From assembly GCA_023412665.1 (NCBI GenBank), contig JAEZCA010000021.1, positions 1 to 64,000 on the forward strand: a stretch of 64,000 bases of DNA. The letters are read 5' to 3'. Under the pieces are notes generated by a model. That model ran no database searches, had not been told where the DNA came from, and was given only the letters and a program-made list of their open reading frames with translations. A program made the translations under genes and the position numbers. Shown piece after piece: positions 8,566 through 16,678 of the stretch. The stretch comes from Bacillota bacterium. Its GTDB lineage: Bacteria; Bacillota; Clostridia; Acetivibrionales; DTU013. Within the stretch, counting starts at the first letter, position 1. Each line of letters opens with the position of its first letter.

Positions 8566-10482
8566 ATGGTTTTGATACCTTACCCACACAAATTGACGAT
8601 GTCCGCAGGTGTGTTCCGCATGTCGGAAATGACACAAATATTCCTTGATACCGGATGTGATTATAATGATTTTGAAACAGCAGTTTCACTGCGCAATGAA
8701 ATCGAAAAAACTGCGGGACTGAGGCTTGCCATAACCAAGGGCAGATACGGTAAAGATAAAGAGAAGACAGTATCCGCAGATGGTTTGATCATACTCATGA
8801 AAGCCGGTTCAAAAACTGCCGGTATACCTGACAATACCGTACTGTCATCCTACACACTGAAAGTGGGCACAGGCTCCATAATCATATCAGGCAGCAGCAG
8901 CAGCGCTCTTTTCTACGGGAGCCAGACCCTAAAGCAGCTTGTGAGAAATTATGCAAAAGAGATCCCCTGCATGGATGTAGAAGATCAGCCGTCCTTTGAA
9001 GCAAGAGGCTTTTATCACGACATCACCAGAGGAAAGGTGCCGACGCTCGATACCCTGAAAGCCTTGGCTGACAGACTGTCCTTCTATAAGATAAACCAGC
9101 TGCAGCTTTATATAGAGCATTCATTTGCGTTTAAGAGATACAGTGAAATCTGGACCGATTCCGACCCTATTACCGCCGAAGAGATCCTTGTACTGGACGA
9201 CTACTGCAGAAAAAGGGGCATTGAGCTGGTACCCTCCCTGTCTGTCTTCGGGCATCTCTATCACGTACTGCTTTCAAGGAGCTTCAGACACCTGAACGAA
9301 TTTGAAGACCTCCCGGACAAACCATTTACATGGTCGGACAGGATGGCACACTATACGCTGGACGCCAGTGATCCCAGAAGTCTGGGTTTTGCAAAGGAAA
9401 TAATAGATGAATTTATACCGCTTTTTTCATCGGATAAATTCAACATATGCTGTGATGAGACCTTTGACCTTGGCCAGGGAAAGAACAAAGTGCTCACTGA
9501 TGAGATCGGAAGAGGAAAGCTGTACCAATTCTTTGTAAAGAGCCTTATCGAGCACCTGAAGACACGCAAAAAGAAAGTTATGATGTGGGGCGATATCCTG
9601 CTGAAGTATCCTCATATCATCAGCGAGATTCCCGATAATGTGATCATTCTGAACTGGAATTACGATCCCGAAGCTCCAGAGGATGGCTTCAGGCAGATCC
9701 AAGAAGCCGGACTGCAGCAGTATGTCTGTCCGGGAGTGCAGGGCTGGAACAGACTGATAAACGACATGGATAGTGCGTCAAAAAACATAAAGACGCTTGC
9801 AGGCTGGGCAGTTAAATATAATGCTCTGGGCATATTGAATACCGATTGGGGTGATTTCGGTCATATCAACCTGCTGGCAGGCTCAATACCCGGTGCAATA
9901 TACGGTGCTGCGCTATCATGGAACGCCGATCAGCCTGACCATCCCGCAGATGAAGAAATATCCCGGCTGGAATACGGTGATAAATCGGGAAGTCTCGTAG
10001 GGCTGGTACGTCAGTTGTCAAGGCAGCCTTTAATAGACTGGAATACCGTCGTACTCTGGTATTATACAATGTCAGGCTATGACACTGGTATGTACAGCAA
10101 ATTCTACAACCATGCAAGAGAGCTCATGCTGAACCTTGATGAAAGTAAGATAAAAGCTAGCTATGACCGGATCCGGGAGATTGTAGCAAGCATATCGTTA
10201 CTATATCAATCGGTGTTTGAGGACAGAAAACAGGATGTCAGTGAGTTTATGGTCGCCGCGGATGGTCTTGCGCTATTCCATGCACTGTTGCTGGTGATAA
10301 AAAAGAAATATCTCGGACAAGCCTCAACAGGCCTCATATCCAGTCCAATCGAGCTGGCAGTAAAGCTCGAAAACTGGTTTAGCCGGTATAAAGCCGCCTG
10401 GCGCGCCAGAAACAAGGAAAGCGAGCTTTTCAGAATAAAGGACGTAATCATGGGAATCTGCAGGCTGCTGAGAGAAAGGTGA
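8566..10482 (+). CDS. Glycoside hydrolase family 20 (beta-N-acetylhexosaminidase)
   Basis: This 638-residue protein begins with a GH20b-like alpha/beta domain (about residues 1-140). The catalytic TIM barrel starts at FEARGFYHDITRG. The Asp-Glu pair expected for substrate-assisted catalysis is CCDETFDLG at about residues 294-302. Family members remove terminal GlcNAc or GalNAc from glycans. No signal peptide is visible, so it may act on imported oligosaccharides or recycled wall fragments in the cytoplasm. The start follows GAGGAGGAAAAAGT. It is transcribed with the same polarity as metG, with about 108 bases between them. Confidence 0.88.
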   Translation: MVLIPYPHKLTMSAGVFRMSEMTQIFLDTGCDYNDFETAVSLRNEIEKTAGLRLAITKGRYGKDKEKTVSADGLIILMKAGSKTAGIPDNTVLSSYTLKVGTGSIIISGSSSSALFYGSQTLKQLVRNYAKEIPCMDVEDQPSFEARGFYHDITRGKVPTLDTLKALADRLSFYKINQLQLYIEHSFAFKRYSEIWTDSDPITAEEILVLDDYCRKRGIELVPSLSVFGHLYHVLLSRSFRHLNEFEDLPDKPFTWSDRMAHYTLDASDPRSLGFAKEIIDEFIPLFSSDKFNICCDETFDLGQGKNKVLTDEIGRGKLYQFFVKSLIEHLKTRKKKVMMWGDILLKYPHIISEIPDNVIILNWNYDPEAPEDGFRQIQEAGLQQYVCPGVQGWNRLINDMDSASKNIKTLAGWAVKYNALGILNTDWGDFGHINLLAGSIPGAIYGAALSWNADQPDHPADEEISRLEYGDKSGSLVGLVRQLSRQPLIDWNTVVLWYYTMSGYDTGMYSKFYNHARELMLNLDESKIKASYDRIREIVASISLLYQSVFEDRKQDVSEFMVAADGLALFHALLLVIKKKYLGQASTGLISSPIELAVKLENWFSRYKAAWRARNKESELFRIKDVIMGICRLLRER

Positions 10483-10483
10483 T

Positions 10484-10927
10484 TTACGATGCCTTTAAGG
10501 GCATTTTCACTTCACATATCTTTTTGTAGTCCTGCACTCCGGCTTCGTCTGATATCCTGAACATCATCCACTTGCCCAGCTTCATATAATCCCCCGCCTT
10601 ACTGTACAGTTCTGCAATCTCGGGTGACAGCATCGGCAGTATTGCCTCCATCAGAGGATCAAGCTTGTAGCTGATGACCAGAAATACGGAAAACGAGCCC
10701 TGTTCGGGGTATAATGTGCCAAAGGACTGACCACTTTTCTGGAACTTGATGTTCCATCCGGGTTTACCTGAGCAACCGCTATAGGTCATCTTAGGTTTTG
10801 CTTTATAAGCCCTGCCCATGTAGTCCATCAAAGAATCCCACAATTTTGCGGCATCGCCGCCTATGTACTCTGAAATCTGCTCCATCGTCGGCTGCTTTTC
10901 CTGGGGAAACAGTTCATTCCATTCCAT
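10484..10927 (-). CDS. DUF3788 family protein
   Basis: This 147-residue protein matches the small cytoplasmic DUF3788 family in length and pattern: an MxWNELFP-type N-terminus, a central SGKPGWNIKF strand and a Y-x-L-G-K-W-M C-terminal segment. The family is common in Clostridia and has no established function. The start follows AGGAG. Its stop lies two bases from the stop of the convergent GH20 gene, leaving no terminator between them. Confidence 0.8.
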   Translation of the reverse strand: MEWNELFPQEKQPTMEQISEYIGGDAAKLWDSLMDYMGRAYKAKPKMTYSGCSGKPGWNIKFQKSGQSFGTLYPEQGSFSVFLVISYKLDPLMEAILPMLSPEIAELYSKAGDYMKLGKWMMFRISDEAGVQDYKKICEVKMPLKAS

Positions 10928-11050
10928 AGCAACACACTCCTATCGTTTAGGGTCGTTATCTATTATCATACAATATTTTACCATAGGATTTGGACAACTG
11001 TGTGTCATATTTAGTTAATAAGCACCATGCTCAAATCGTTAAGCCTTAAA

Positions 11051-11599
11051 TCAATCATCAGCAATAGCCTGCAGAGCAATCCGAAGCCTTTCTTCAGTGC
11101 TCTGGACGCCCTCGATCCTAAGGACCGGGCATTTCATATGTCTGAGCCACTCATTATGCATCAGCAGGCTGCGCTCATCCATACCTCCGTTATCATATCC
11201 GGCTGCCCATTCCATAAAAACTCTGTGGTGCTCTGACAAGTCTCCGCCTTGCACCAGCCTGTCATTGCCATATCTCTGATGCTCACGCAGCCGCAGCCTT
11301 TCCATACGGATTTCAGTGGGCACATATAGAAAAATAACCAGATCATATAAATCAATAAACACATCTCCCCATCCGCAATTAGAGCCGGACATGATCCATT
11401 TATCCGTTCTTTCCATATCGCTTTGTATCAGACGTATCCGTTCCTCAGCAGGGCGTTTATCAGTAAACGGAGGATCGGTGGGATACCAGAAATACTGATC
11501 TGTATCCATATGAAAATATCCCAGCTGGCTGCATAATGCTTCAGATAGCGTAGTCGTGCCTGAACCTGAGGCTCCAAGGATGTGAATGTGCTTTTTCAT
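11051..11599 (-). CDS. P-loop nucleotide kinase-like ATPase
   Basis: This 182-residue protein has a Walker A motif GASGSGTTT at residues 9-17. A DTDQYFW segment follows, and an LYDLVIFL strand fits Walker B. Arg-rich helices near RMERLRLREHQRYG resemble an adenylate-kinase lid. Close relatives are annotated AAA-family ATPase, adenylate kinase-like or FlaR-type; the substrate is not known. A GGGGGG ribosome site lies upstream. The gene borders the 41-bp array locus. Confidence 0.75.
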   Translation of the reverse strand: MKKHIHILGASGSGTTTLSEALCSQLGYFHMDTDQYFWYPTDPPFTDKRPAEERIRLIQSDMERTDKWIMSGSNCGWGDVFIDLYDLVIFLYVPTEIRMERLRLREHQRYGNDRLVQGGDLSEHHRVFMEWAAGYDNGGMDERSLLMHNEWLRHMKCPVLRIEGVQSTEERLRIALQAIADD

Positions 11600-11641
11600 G
11601 TGTTATCCCCCCAATGTATTCTCGTTAGTGTAAAGTTAATA

Positions 11642-11855
11642 GGTGCTCAACAGGCTGATTCTAATTGGTGCTCAACAGGCTGATTCTAATTGGTGCTCAA
11701 ATTTGCAGATAATGGGAAAGCTGATCCTAATAGGTGCTCAAATTTGCAGGTAATGGGAAAGCTGATTCTAATAGGTGCTCAAATTTGCAGATAATGGGAA
11801 AGCTGATACTAATAGGTGCTCAAATCTGCAGGTAATGGGAAAGCTGATACTGTTG
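11642..11855 (+). repeat. 41-bp tandem array, left arm of locus A
   Basis: Units starting GGTGCTCAA lie at 11642, 11667, 11692, 11733, 11774 and 11815. The first two are short (25 bp) and the last four have a period of exactly 41 bp, with a GCTCAAATTTGCAG core followed by ATAATGGGAAAGCTGAT. Differences between units are single bases. There are no distinct spacers, so it is not a CRISPR. It faces a second array at 11934-12125. Confidence 0.9.
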
Positions 11856-11889
11856 TGAGTCAACATAAATGTGCACAGTTCGAATTACG

Positions 11890-11917
11890 TTGACTTGTTG
11901 TTAAATATATCCATAAT
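11890..11917 (+). promoter_or_regulatory. Promoter-like signal in centre of locus A
   Basis: TTGACT (11890-11895), a 16-base spacer and CATAAT (11912-11917) lie in the AT-rich centre between the two arrays. A similarly spaced signal, TTGTCC-16-CATAAT, lies at 40621-40648 in locus B. No gene follows, so it may be a relic of a lost promoter. Confidence 0.35.
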
Positions 11918-11933
11918 ATCTCTATATTTTTAT

Positions 11934-12125
11934 CCCTAAACTTGTGTTTTTGAGCAATCCGTTGGTCGAGGGCTCCCTAAACTTGCGTTTTTGAGCAATC
12001 CAACAGCAGAGTGCGCCCTAAACTTGCGTTTTTGAGCAATCCAACAGCAGAGGGCTCCCTAAACCTGCGTTTTTGAGCAATCCATCAGCAGAGGGCTCCC
12101 TAAACTTACGTTTTTGAGCACACTA
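11934..12125 (-). repeat. 41-bp tandem array, right arm of locus A
   Basis: Units beginning CCCTAAA lie at 11934, 11975, 12016, 12057 and 12098, each exactly 41 bp apart. In reverse complement they read GCTCAAAAACGCAAGTTTAG, which shares GCTCAAA and GCA at the same offsets with the left-arm unit. The two arms are therefore inverted relative to each other around an AT-rich centre of about 80 bp. Confidence 0.9.
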
Positions 12126-12130
12126 ACAAG

Positions 12131-12289
12131 CCTGAAAGGCAAATCGGTACCCGCCACCAAGCTTTTTTCAGCCTGAAGGGCTGTAATTATTGGAGGGCCA
12201 AAAGATGGCCCTCGCTCCCCAATAATGCTTGAATGAGCTAAAAATACGCATAGAGGTGGGGCGGGGGGCCCATCTTTCGCCTCGTTATA
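12131..12289. repeat. Dispersed hairpin element, copy 2, interrupted
   Basis: The blocks CTGAAAGGCAAATCGGTACC, CGCCACCAAG, the TTTTTTCAGCC hairpin, ATACGCATAGAGGTGGGGCG and a terminal CGCCTCGTTAT are present in order. The central hairpin is split after GGGCTG by about 55 bp that contain their own inverted repeat (12186-12226, ATTATTGG...CCAATAAT). The element directly abuts the right arm of the 41-bp array locus. Confidence 0.8.
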
Positions 12290-12353
12290 AGTTGCTTTGC
12301 ACTATCACGTTCTTTTCTCTTCCTGGAATCATCAGGAATATGTACGTATACAG

Positions 12354-13034
12354 CTAATCTATAATGTTCTCCCATCTCAAAGAAGATACGATCAGATAAT
12401 CCCTCACCTCAGCCAGTGAATCAATAATATGCGCACCTGAGTCTTTTAATCTTTCACGGCTCTGGTGCCCGCTTGACATCAGCAGACAGTTACAGCCCAG
12501 CTCATTGGCGGTCTCAAGGTCATGCAGAGTATCCCCCACCAAAATAACCTCATCACCGCTAAGTCCAGACTCTGCAAGCCAACTCCTGCCAATATCGAGT
12601 TTACTTGTTGCATGGCAGTGGTCTAGACCCAGCAGCTTGTCAAAATACCCGTAGATCCCAAAATACCTTACCTGTTCCTCCAGGTTATTTATTTGTGAAG
12701 CTGAAAGGATAACCTGACTGATACCCATATCCCGGATATGATCCATAACAGCTACAGCATCCTTCCTCAAGCATGAGGAAAGACTTTGCTTCTGATAGCT
12801 ATATACAAATTCATTTGAAACATCTTCAAAGGACTCATTCTGGAAATCGAAGCCGAGTTCGCGATAGTAGTTCTTTACCGGAAAACCGAATATGCTTCTG
12901 TACCTTTCCATGTCCATCCACGGCAGATCCCTGCATTTAAGTATATTGTTCATTACACTTACGCAAACATCCATGTCATCAAGCAATGTTCCGTTCCAGT
13001 CCCAAATGACGCACTTATACCTGTACCCAGCCAT
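12354..13034 (-). CDS. HAD-family hydrolase (phosphoglycolate phosphatase-like)
   Basis: This 226-residue protein has HAD motif I as DWNGT near residue 11, motif II with Ser in VILSAS, and motif III/IV VILVGDTLHDLETA near residue 165 with the metal-binding Asp pair. The third motif-I position is Asn instead of the usual Asp, as in many clostridial HAD proteins. A phosphatase acting on a small phosphorylated metabolite is likely; the substrate is unknown. It follows the HD-domain gene by 12 bases and is probably co-transcribed with it. Confidence 0.85.
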   Translation of the reverse strand: MAGYRYKCVIWDWNGTLLDDMDVCVSVMNNILKCRDLPWMDMERYRSIFGFPVKNYYRELGFDFQNESFEDVSNEFVYSYQKQSLSSCLRKDAVAVMDHIRDMGISQVILSASQINNLEEQVRYFGIYGYFDKLLGLDHCHATSKLDIGRSWLAESGLSGDEVILVGDTLHDLETANELGCNCLLMSSGHQSRERLKDSGAHIIDSLAEVRDYLIVSSLRWENIID

Positions 13035-13046
13035 TTTCTGTCTCCG

Positions 13047-13640
13047 TTATTCTTCATAGAAATAATGATTTTCTGATGACTTTTTGATTATGTACCGAAC
13101 ATAATCGGCAATAGCCTCAGGCGCGCTTTCAAACACCGGCTTGTTTCGAACCAGCACCTTTTCCATGGTGACCCTGTGTTGCTTCCACATCCTGCCCTCT
13201 GAAGCCGAGTTCAACAGCAGAGGCTGTATCCTGTCCACTGCTGCTGCAAAAATTGCTTCGTCTGTCTCCATAGCCTCAAATTCATGCCACAGCTCCTTAT
13301 ACTCCTTCTCCTGGTCTGCCGGCAGAACAGAAAACAGCTTGTCCGCTGCCTGCCTCTCCCGATCATCCTTGTCGAGGTAACCCTGTTCATCATAGGCAAA
13401 TGTATCACCGGCATAGATCTCTACGAGATCATGTATCAACACCATCTTTATCGTCTTTAGAATATCAGCACCTTTAAAGTACTCCGCCAGTACAGTGACC
13501 ATCATAGCCAGATGCCACGAGTGCTCAGTGTCGTTTTCACGCCTCGAACCATCAGACAGATAATTCTGCCTTACGATAGACTTCAGCTTGTCTATCTCAA
13601 GAATAAACTGCATCTGCTTTTCAAGCCTGGATATATCCAT
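13047..13640 (-). CDS. HD-domain phosphohydrolase (YfbR-like)
   Basis: This protein has the HD metal-binding pattern: His in TEHSWHLA, then the HD doublet in VLIHDLVEIYAGD and a later Asp in AAAVDRIQPLL. This order matches HD-domain 5'-nucleotidase-type enzymes of the YfbR group. I place the start at the ATG at 13640, which follows AGAGGTG by six bases, rather than a GTG nine bases earlier that overlaps that ribosome site. It forms a unit with the HAD gene. Confidence 0.8.
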   Translation of the reverse strand: MDISRLEKQMQFILEIDKLKSIVRQNYLSDGSRRENDTEHSWHLAMMVTVLAEYFKGADILKTIKMVLIHDLVEIYAGDTFAYDEQGYLDKDDRERQAADKLFSVLPADQEKEYKELWHEFEAMETDEAIFAAAVDRIQPLLLNSASEGRMWKQHRVTMEKVLVRNKPVFESAPEAIADYVRYIIKKSSENHYFYEE

Positions 13641-13666
13641 AGAAAACACCTCTGTCCCGCTTCATT

Positions 13667-14224
13667 TTATCTGGAATAGCTGGCGCTCCTCTTTTGCGCC
13701 TCAAACACAAAATATCCGTCTGCTTCATGTATCCTCACGCCGCCAAAAACTGAAATCAGCTTGTTTTTATACCAGTCCTTCCGCTTTGTCACCATAAACA
13801 TTTTACCGCCAAGCTTCAACCGGTTGAAGCCCTTTTCAATAAATTTTTTAGCTACCGCAAAATCAGTGTGGTAGGGCGGATTTGACAAAATACAGTCAAA
13901 GCCTGCTTCATTCAGCGCCGAAAAGCCATCGCTCTGCAGTATGTTAACACCTGATACAGCATTTCTGGCAGCATTTTTCCGGGACAATGAAACCGCTTCC
14001 GGTTCCACATCCACCATATATACATTCTCCGGGGCCGTGAACCTGGCTGCAGTTATACCCACAACACCATATCCGCAGCCGAGGTCAAGCACCCTCTGGC
14101 CCTCTGCGAATTCAACGCAGGAAAGCATCGCCAGTGTACCCGCATCGATCCGCCTTGGCGAAAATACATTGTCCAAAGTTTCAAATTCAAACTCAAATCC
14201 CTTGATTACAGTATTTATTATCAT
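13667..14224 (-). CDS. Class I SAM-dependent methyltransferase (RsmC-like)
   Basis: This roughly 185-residue protein has the SAM-binding motif VLDLGCGYGVVG, an acidic VYMVDVEPEA strand and the catalytic NPPY tetrapeptide in ILSNPPYHTD. NPPY is typical of enzymes methylating exocyclic amino groups of bases in RNA or DNA. The architecture matches the short RsmC/RlmG-type 'MTS' methyltransferases, so an rRNA guanine-N2 role is possible. The start is the ATG after GGGAG. It lies 26 bases upstream of the HD gene and is likely in the same transcript. Confidence 0.85.
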   Translation of the reverse strand: MIINTVIKGFEFEFETLDNVFSPRRIDAGTLAMLSCVEFAEGQRVLDLGCGYGVVGITAARFTAPENVYMVDVEPEAVSLSRKNAARNAVSGVNILQSDGFSALNEAGFDCILSNPPYHTDFAVAKKFIEKGFNRLKLGGKMFMVTKRKDWYKNKLISVFGGVRIHEADGYFVFEAQKRSASYSR

Positions 14225-14266
14225 TCTTGCTCCCAACCTGTACTCATATCTGATATTACAAACCTC

Positions 14267-14836
14267 TCAGTCAATCTCACTTATCGACAGTGATCCATTT
14301 CCCGGCCATTCATCTGCCAGCATTGCATACAGATACTCATCCCACCATATCGGTTTTCCGTCATCAGTATCCCTGATCGCGGCACATCTGGGCGAATACC
14401 CTTCCCGCCTCATCCCCAGCCGCTCCATCAGCCTCCATGAGGGAATGTTTTCAGGGCAGCATTTTGCGATGATCCTGTGAGCACCTAAATTTTTGAAAGC
14501 ATGGTCCATCAAGCCCCTGCAGGCCTCTGTCGCGTACCCCTTCCCATGGTATTCGTTGTTGAATATGTACCCGATCATCCATGTCAGGAACTTCTCAGGC
14601 TGCTCTCGTCCAAGGTATATGTGACCTATCATCTTGCCGATCGTCTTCAGCTCCACAGCCCAGAAGGTGTTGCCCCTCGCCAGCTCCTTTGCCGTATTGC
14701 GCATGCTCTCATCACTTGTGTCCCAGGGGCCCTCGTATTTCATTACTTCTTCCCTGGACAGATATTCTTGCATGTCCTTCCAGTCCTGAGGCTTAATATT
14801 CCTTACATAAAGCCTTTCTGTTTCGATGATGGTCAT
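14267..14836 (-). CDS. GNAT N-acetyltransferase (RimJ/RimL type)
   Basis: This 189-residue protein has the acetyl-CoA-binding segment YHGKGYATEACRGLMDHAF, with the Q/RxxGxG/A-like pattern, and the RimJ/RimL-type N-terminus TERLYVRNIKPQDW. A conserved IGYIFNNEYHGKG strand precedes the pyrophosphate loop. The acceptor substrate is unknown. The ribosome site is AGGGG. It lies 42 bases ahead of the methyltransferase gene. Confidence 0.85.
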   Translation of the reverse strand: MTIIETERLYVRNIKPQDWKDMQEYLSREEVMKYEGPWDTSDESMRNTAKELARGNTFWAVELKTIGKMIGHIYLGREQPEKFLTWMIGYIFNNEYHGKGYATEACRGLMDHAFKNLGAHRIIAKCCPENIPSWRLMERLGMRREGYSPRCAAIRDTDDGKPIWWDEYLYAMLADEWPGNGSLSISEID

Positions 14837-14853
14837 TCACTGCACCCCTTATA

Positions 14854-15003
14854 TTATCTGTCCTGCTGGACTATTTTCTTTTCTTCCTGTCTGCGCTTCT
14901 TTTTATTCCTTATATCATTTTCCTGTACTCTGGTTCTTGGATTTATATCCCAGCTTTTTCTTATTTCCTTCATCAACTCATATGTACTCTTCTTTTTTTT
15001 CAT
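14854..15003 (-). CDS. Small basic Lys/Arg-rich protein (49 aa)
   Basis: A 49-codon frame reads MKKKKSTYELMKEIRKSW at its N-terminus, continues with INPRTRVQEND, and ends in a Lys/Arg/Glu-rich tail. It is preceded by AAAGAGGAATTTGT, a good ribosome site six bases from the ATG. The length, the YELMKEIRKSWDINPRTRV segment and the basic tail recall a small uncharacterised protein common in Clostridia. The charge suggests nucleic-acid binding, which is inference. It lies 17 bases upstream of the GNAT gene on the same strand. Confidence 0.7.
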   Translation of the reverse strand: MKKKKSTYELMKEIRKSWDINPRTRVQENDIRNKKKRRQEEKKIVQQDR

Positions 15004-15063
15004 ACAAATTCCTCTTTCAATAACCAGAAAGCCTCAACCAATTAACAGTCGCCTCTTTCATAA

Positions 15064-15094
15064 CAAAAAAGCACGCTTACCAAAGCCGCGTGCC
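15064..15094 (-). terminator. Terminator downstream of EFR1 gene
   Basis: On the minus strand GGCACGCGG and AAGCGTGC form a stem followed by TTTTTTG. It lies about 75 bases behind the ferredoxin gene and separates it from the small-protein/GNAT unit. Confidence 0.65.
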
Positions 15095-15169
15095 TGCTTA
15101 TCTCAATCAATCCCATTATATAAACAGTTCCATATGCTGTCAATGCTACATGTCATATATAAGTATTCT

Positions 15170-15961
15170 TTACCTCTTTAACATTTCCTTCAGTTCTATG
15201 TTTGGATTGACATACCTTCCCTTGCTTGCGGAAGCCTTACTGATCTGTATGGCCTTCACCGGACAGTAATGCAGGCATGCCAGACATTGTGTACAGGCGC
15301 TGCCCCATTTGGGTTTTCCATCATCAACAGTGATACTGCCGCAACAGCATACCTTTTCACAAATACCACAGCCGGTGCATTTATCGTCGGAATAAAAATT
15401 TTTGGTGCTGATGCCATACCTGTTGAACAACGAACCGACTACAGCTGTTTTGATACCGGGCAGGGAGCCTTTATGTATTTCGGTCACACCCGATTTTCTG
15501 CCGGCCGCTGTCTCTACGATCTTATCAATAGTTTTGTCAGCAGCCTCAAGCTTTTTTTGCTCGACCTCCTTTGAGTCCACATCAAAGAGCACAATATAAT
15601 TATTCGGCATCGTCACAGAAAAAGCGCTGTTCAGTTCAAGTCCCGCCTTACCAAGGCTCCGTTCCAGCAGCTTCATAGAATTTCCTGCTTCGTCGCCGCA
15701 CACTGCAGCGGCAAAAACATATCGCCTCCGGGTATCTGAAAGCTTAAGACGTTCAATGAAATCGCACACCATTTTGGGCGGAGCCCATGCATACACAGGG
15801 AATATAAAGCCTAAAGCCTCATTTTCCTTCAAATCATATCTATATTCCATCTTCCCGCTGATCATTTCAGAAGATATGGAAACAAGCATTTCGCCGAGCT
15901 TTCGGGCTGTTTCCCGTGCAACATAATAGGAGTTGCCCGTACCTGAAAAATAAAAGACCAT
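15170..15961 (-). CDS. EFR1-family flavodoxin-ferredoxin fusion
   Basis: The N-terminal half has a flavodoxin-like FMN-binding loop SGTGNSYYVA and a FIFPVYAWAPP segment. The C-terminal half carries two [4Fe-4S] motifs, CTGCGICEKVC and CTQCLACLHYCP. The fusion of a flavodoxin-like domain to a bacterial ferredoxin defines the EFR1 family, thought to act as a small electron carrier or reductase in anaerobes. I use the ATG at 15961, eight bases behind AAGGTGG; a GTG four codons earlier lies within that site. It starts about 13 bases behind the YjbQ gene. Confidence 0.85.
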   Translation of the reverse strand: MVFYFSGTGNSYYVARETARKLGEMLVSISSEMISGKMEYRYDLKENEALGFIFPVYAWAPPKMVCDFIERLKLSDTRRRYVFAAAVCGDEAGNSMKLLERSLGKAGLELNSAFSVTMPNNYIVLFDVDSKEVEQKKLEAADKTIDKIVETAAGRKSGVTEIHKGSLPGIKTAVVGSLFNRYGISTKNFYSDDKCTGCGICEKVCCCGSITVDDGKPKWGSACTQCLACLHYCPVKAIQISKASASKGRYVNPNIELKEMLKR

Positions 15962-15974
15962 ATATTCAACCACC

Positions 15975-16370
15975 TTACCCGCTAGTTATCTTTACTAATA
16001 CCTTTCTGGTCCTGGGTCCGTCGAACTCGCAGAAATAAATACCCTGCCAGGTGCCCAGCTGGAGCTGGCCGTTCTCTATTATCACGGTACAGGAAGCACC
16101 CACCATGGACGCTTTTGCATGGGCATGGGAGTTCCCCTCCATATGCCTGTAGCTACCACTCTCCGGGAACACTCTTTTGAATATTGACAGCAGGTCATAC
16201 ACAACATCCGGGTCCGCATTCTCATTTATGGTGACGCCCGCAGTTGTATGCGGCACAAAAATGACCGCTGTCCCGCTGGTGACCCCGGCTTTCTGGACAT
16301 CCTGCCTGACCAGGGAGGTTATATTGATCATTTCATCATATGAAGATGTTTTAATAATATGCTCAGTCAT
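15975..16370 (-). CDS. YjbQ family protein (UPF0047)
   Basis: This roughly 131-residue protein has the family hallmarks FVPHTTAGVTINENADPDV, SHAHAKASMVG with conserved histidines, and GTWQGIYFCEFDGPR. The family is known as 'secondary thiamine-phosphate synthase' from one promiscuous activity; its true role is unsettled. The start is the ATG nine bases behind AAAGG. It lies immediately upstream of the EFR1 gene and is probably co-transcribed. Confidence 0.9.
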   Translation of the reverse strand: MTEHIIKTSSYDEMINITSLVRQDVQKAGVTSGTAVIFVPHTTAGVTINENADPDVVYDLLSIFKRVFPESGSYRHMEGNSHAHAKASMVGASCTVIIENGQLQLGTWQGIYFCEFDGPRTRKVLVKITSG

Positions 16371-16607
16371 ATCAACCAACCTTTCGCATATGGTTCCTTA
16401 CTGTATTTGCTGTCCATTTATGTATGCTATTCTTTTAGTGCTTGCTGTCTTTCTCCAGATGACACATACTTAATATATACTATTTCTTCTCATTATCACA
16501 GTATCTGTATCTAAAAATGATTGGACAACTGATCCTCACCAGACCTCGGCATCCTTTCTATGCTCCTTTGAAGTGCCGCAGCTTAATGGGTATGATACAA
16601 GCAATCT

Positions 16608-16648
16608 GCAAACTAAAAACACCTCATTTCAAGGTGTTTTTAGTTTGC
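16608..16648 (-). terminator. Long symmetric terminator
   Basis: GCAAACTAAAAACACC and GGTGTTTTTAGTTTGC are perfect complements around a nine-base loop. It lies 30 bases behind the AT-rich GNAT gene and could act in both directions. Confidence 0.8.
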
Positions 16649-16678
16649 ATCAATTGTGACGTTAGATTTAAGTTTTTC

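Noticed and set aside
8929..9702. Minus-strand frames inside the GH20 gene
   Set aside because: Shadows of a clear GH20 catalytic domain.
11642..12125. CRISPR array
   Set aside because: Units follow each other with no unique spacers of constant length and the whole 41 bp repeats; no cas genes are nearby.
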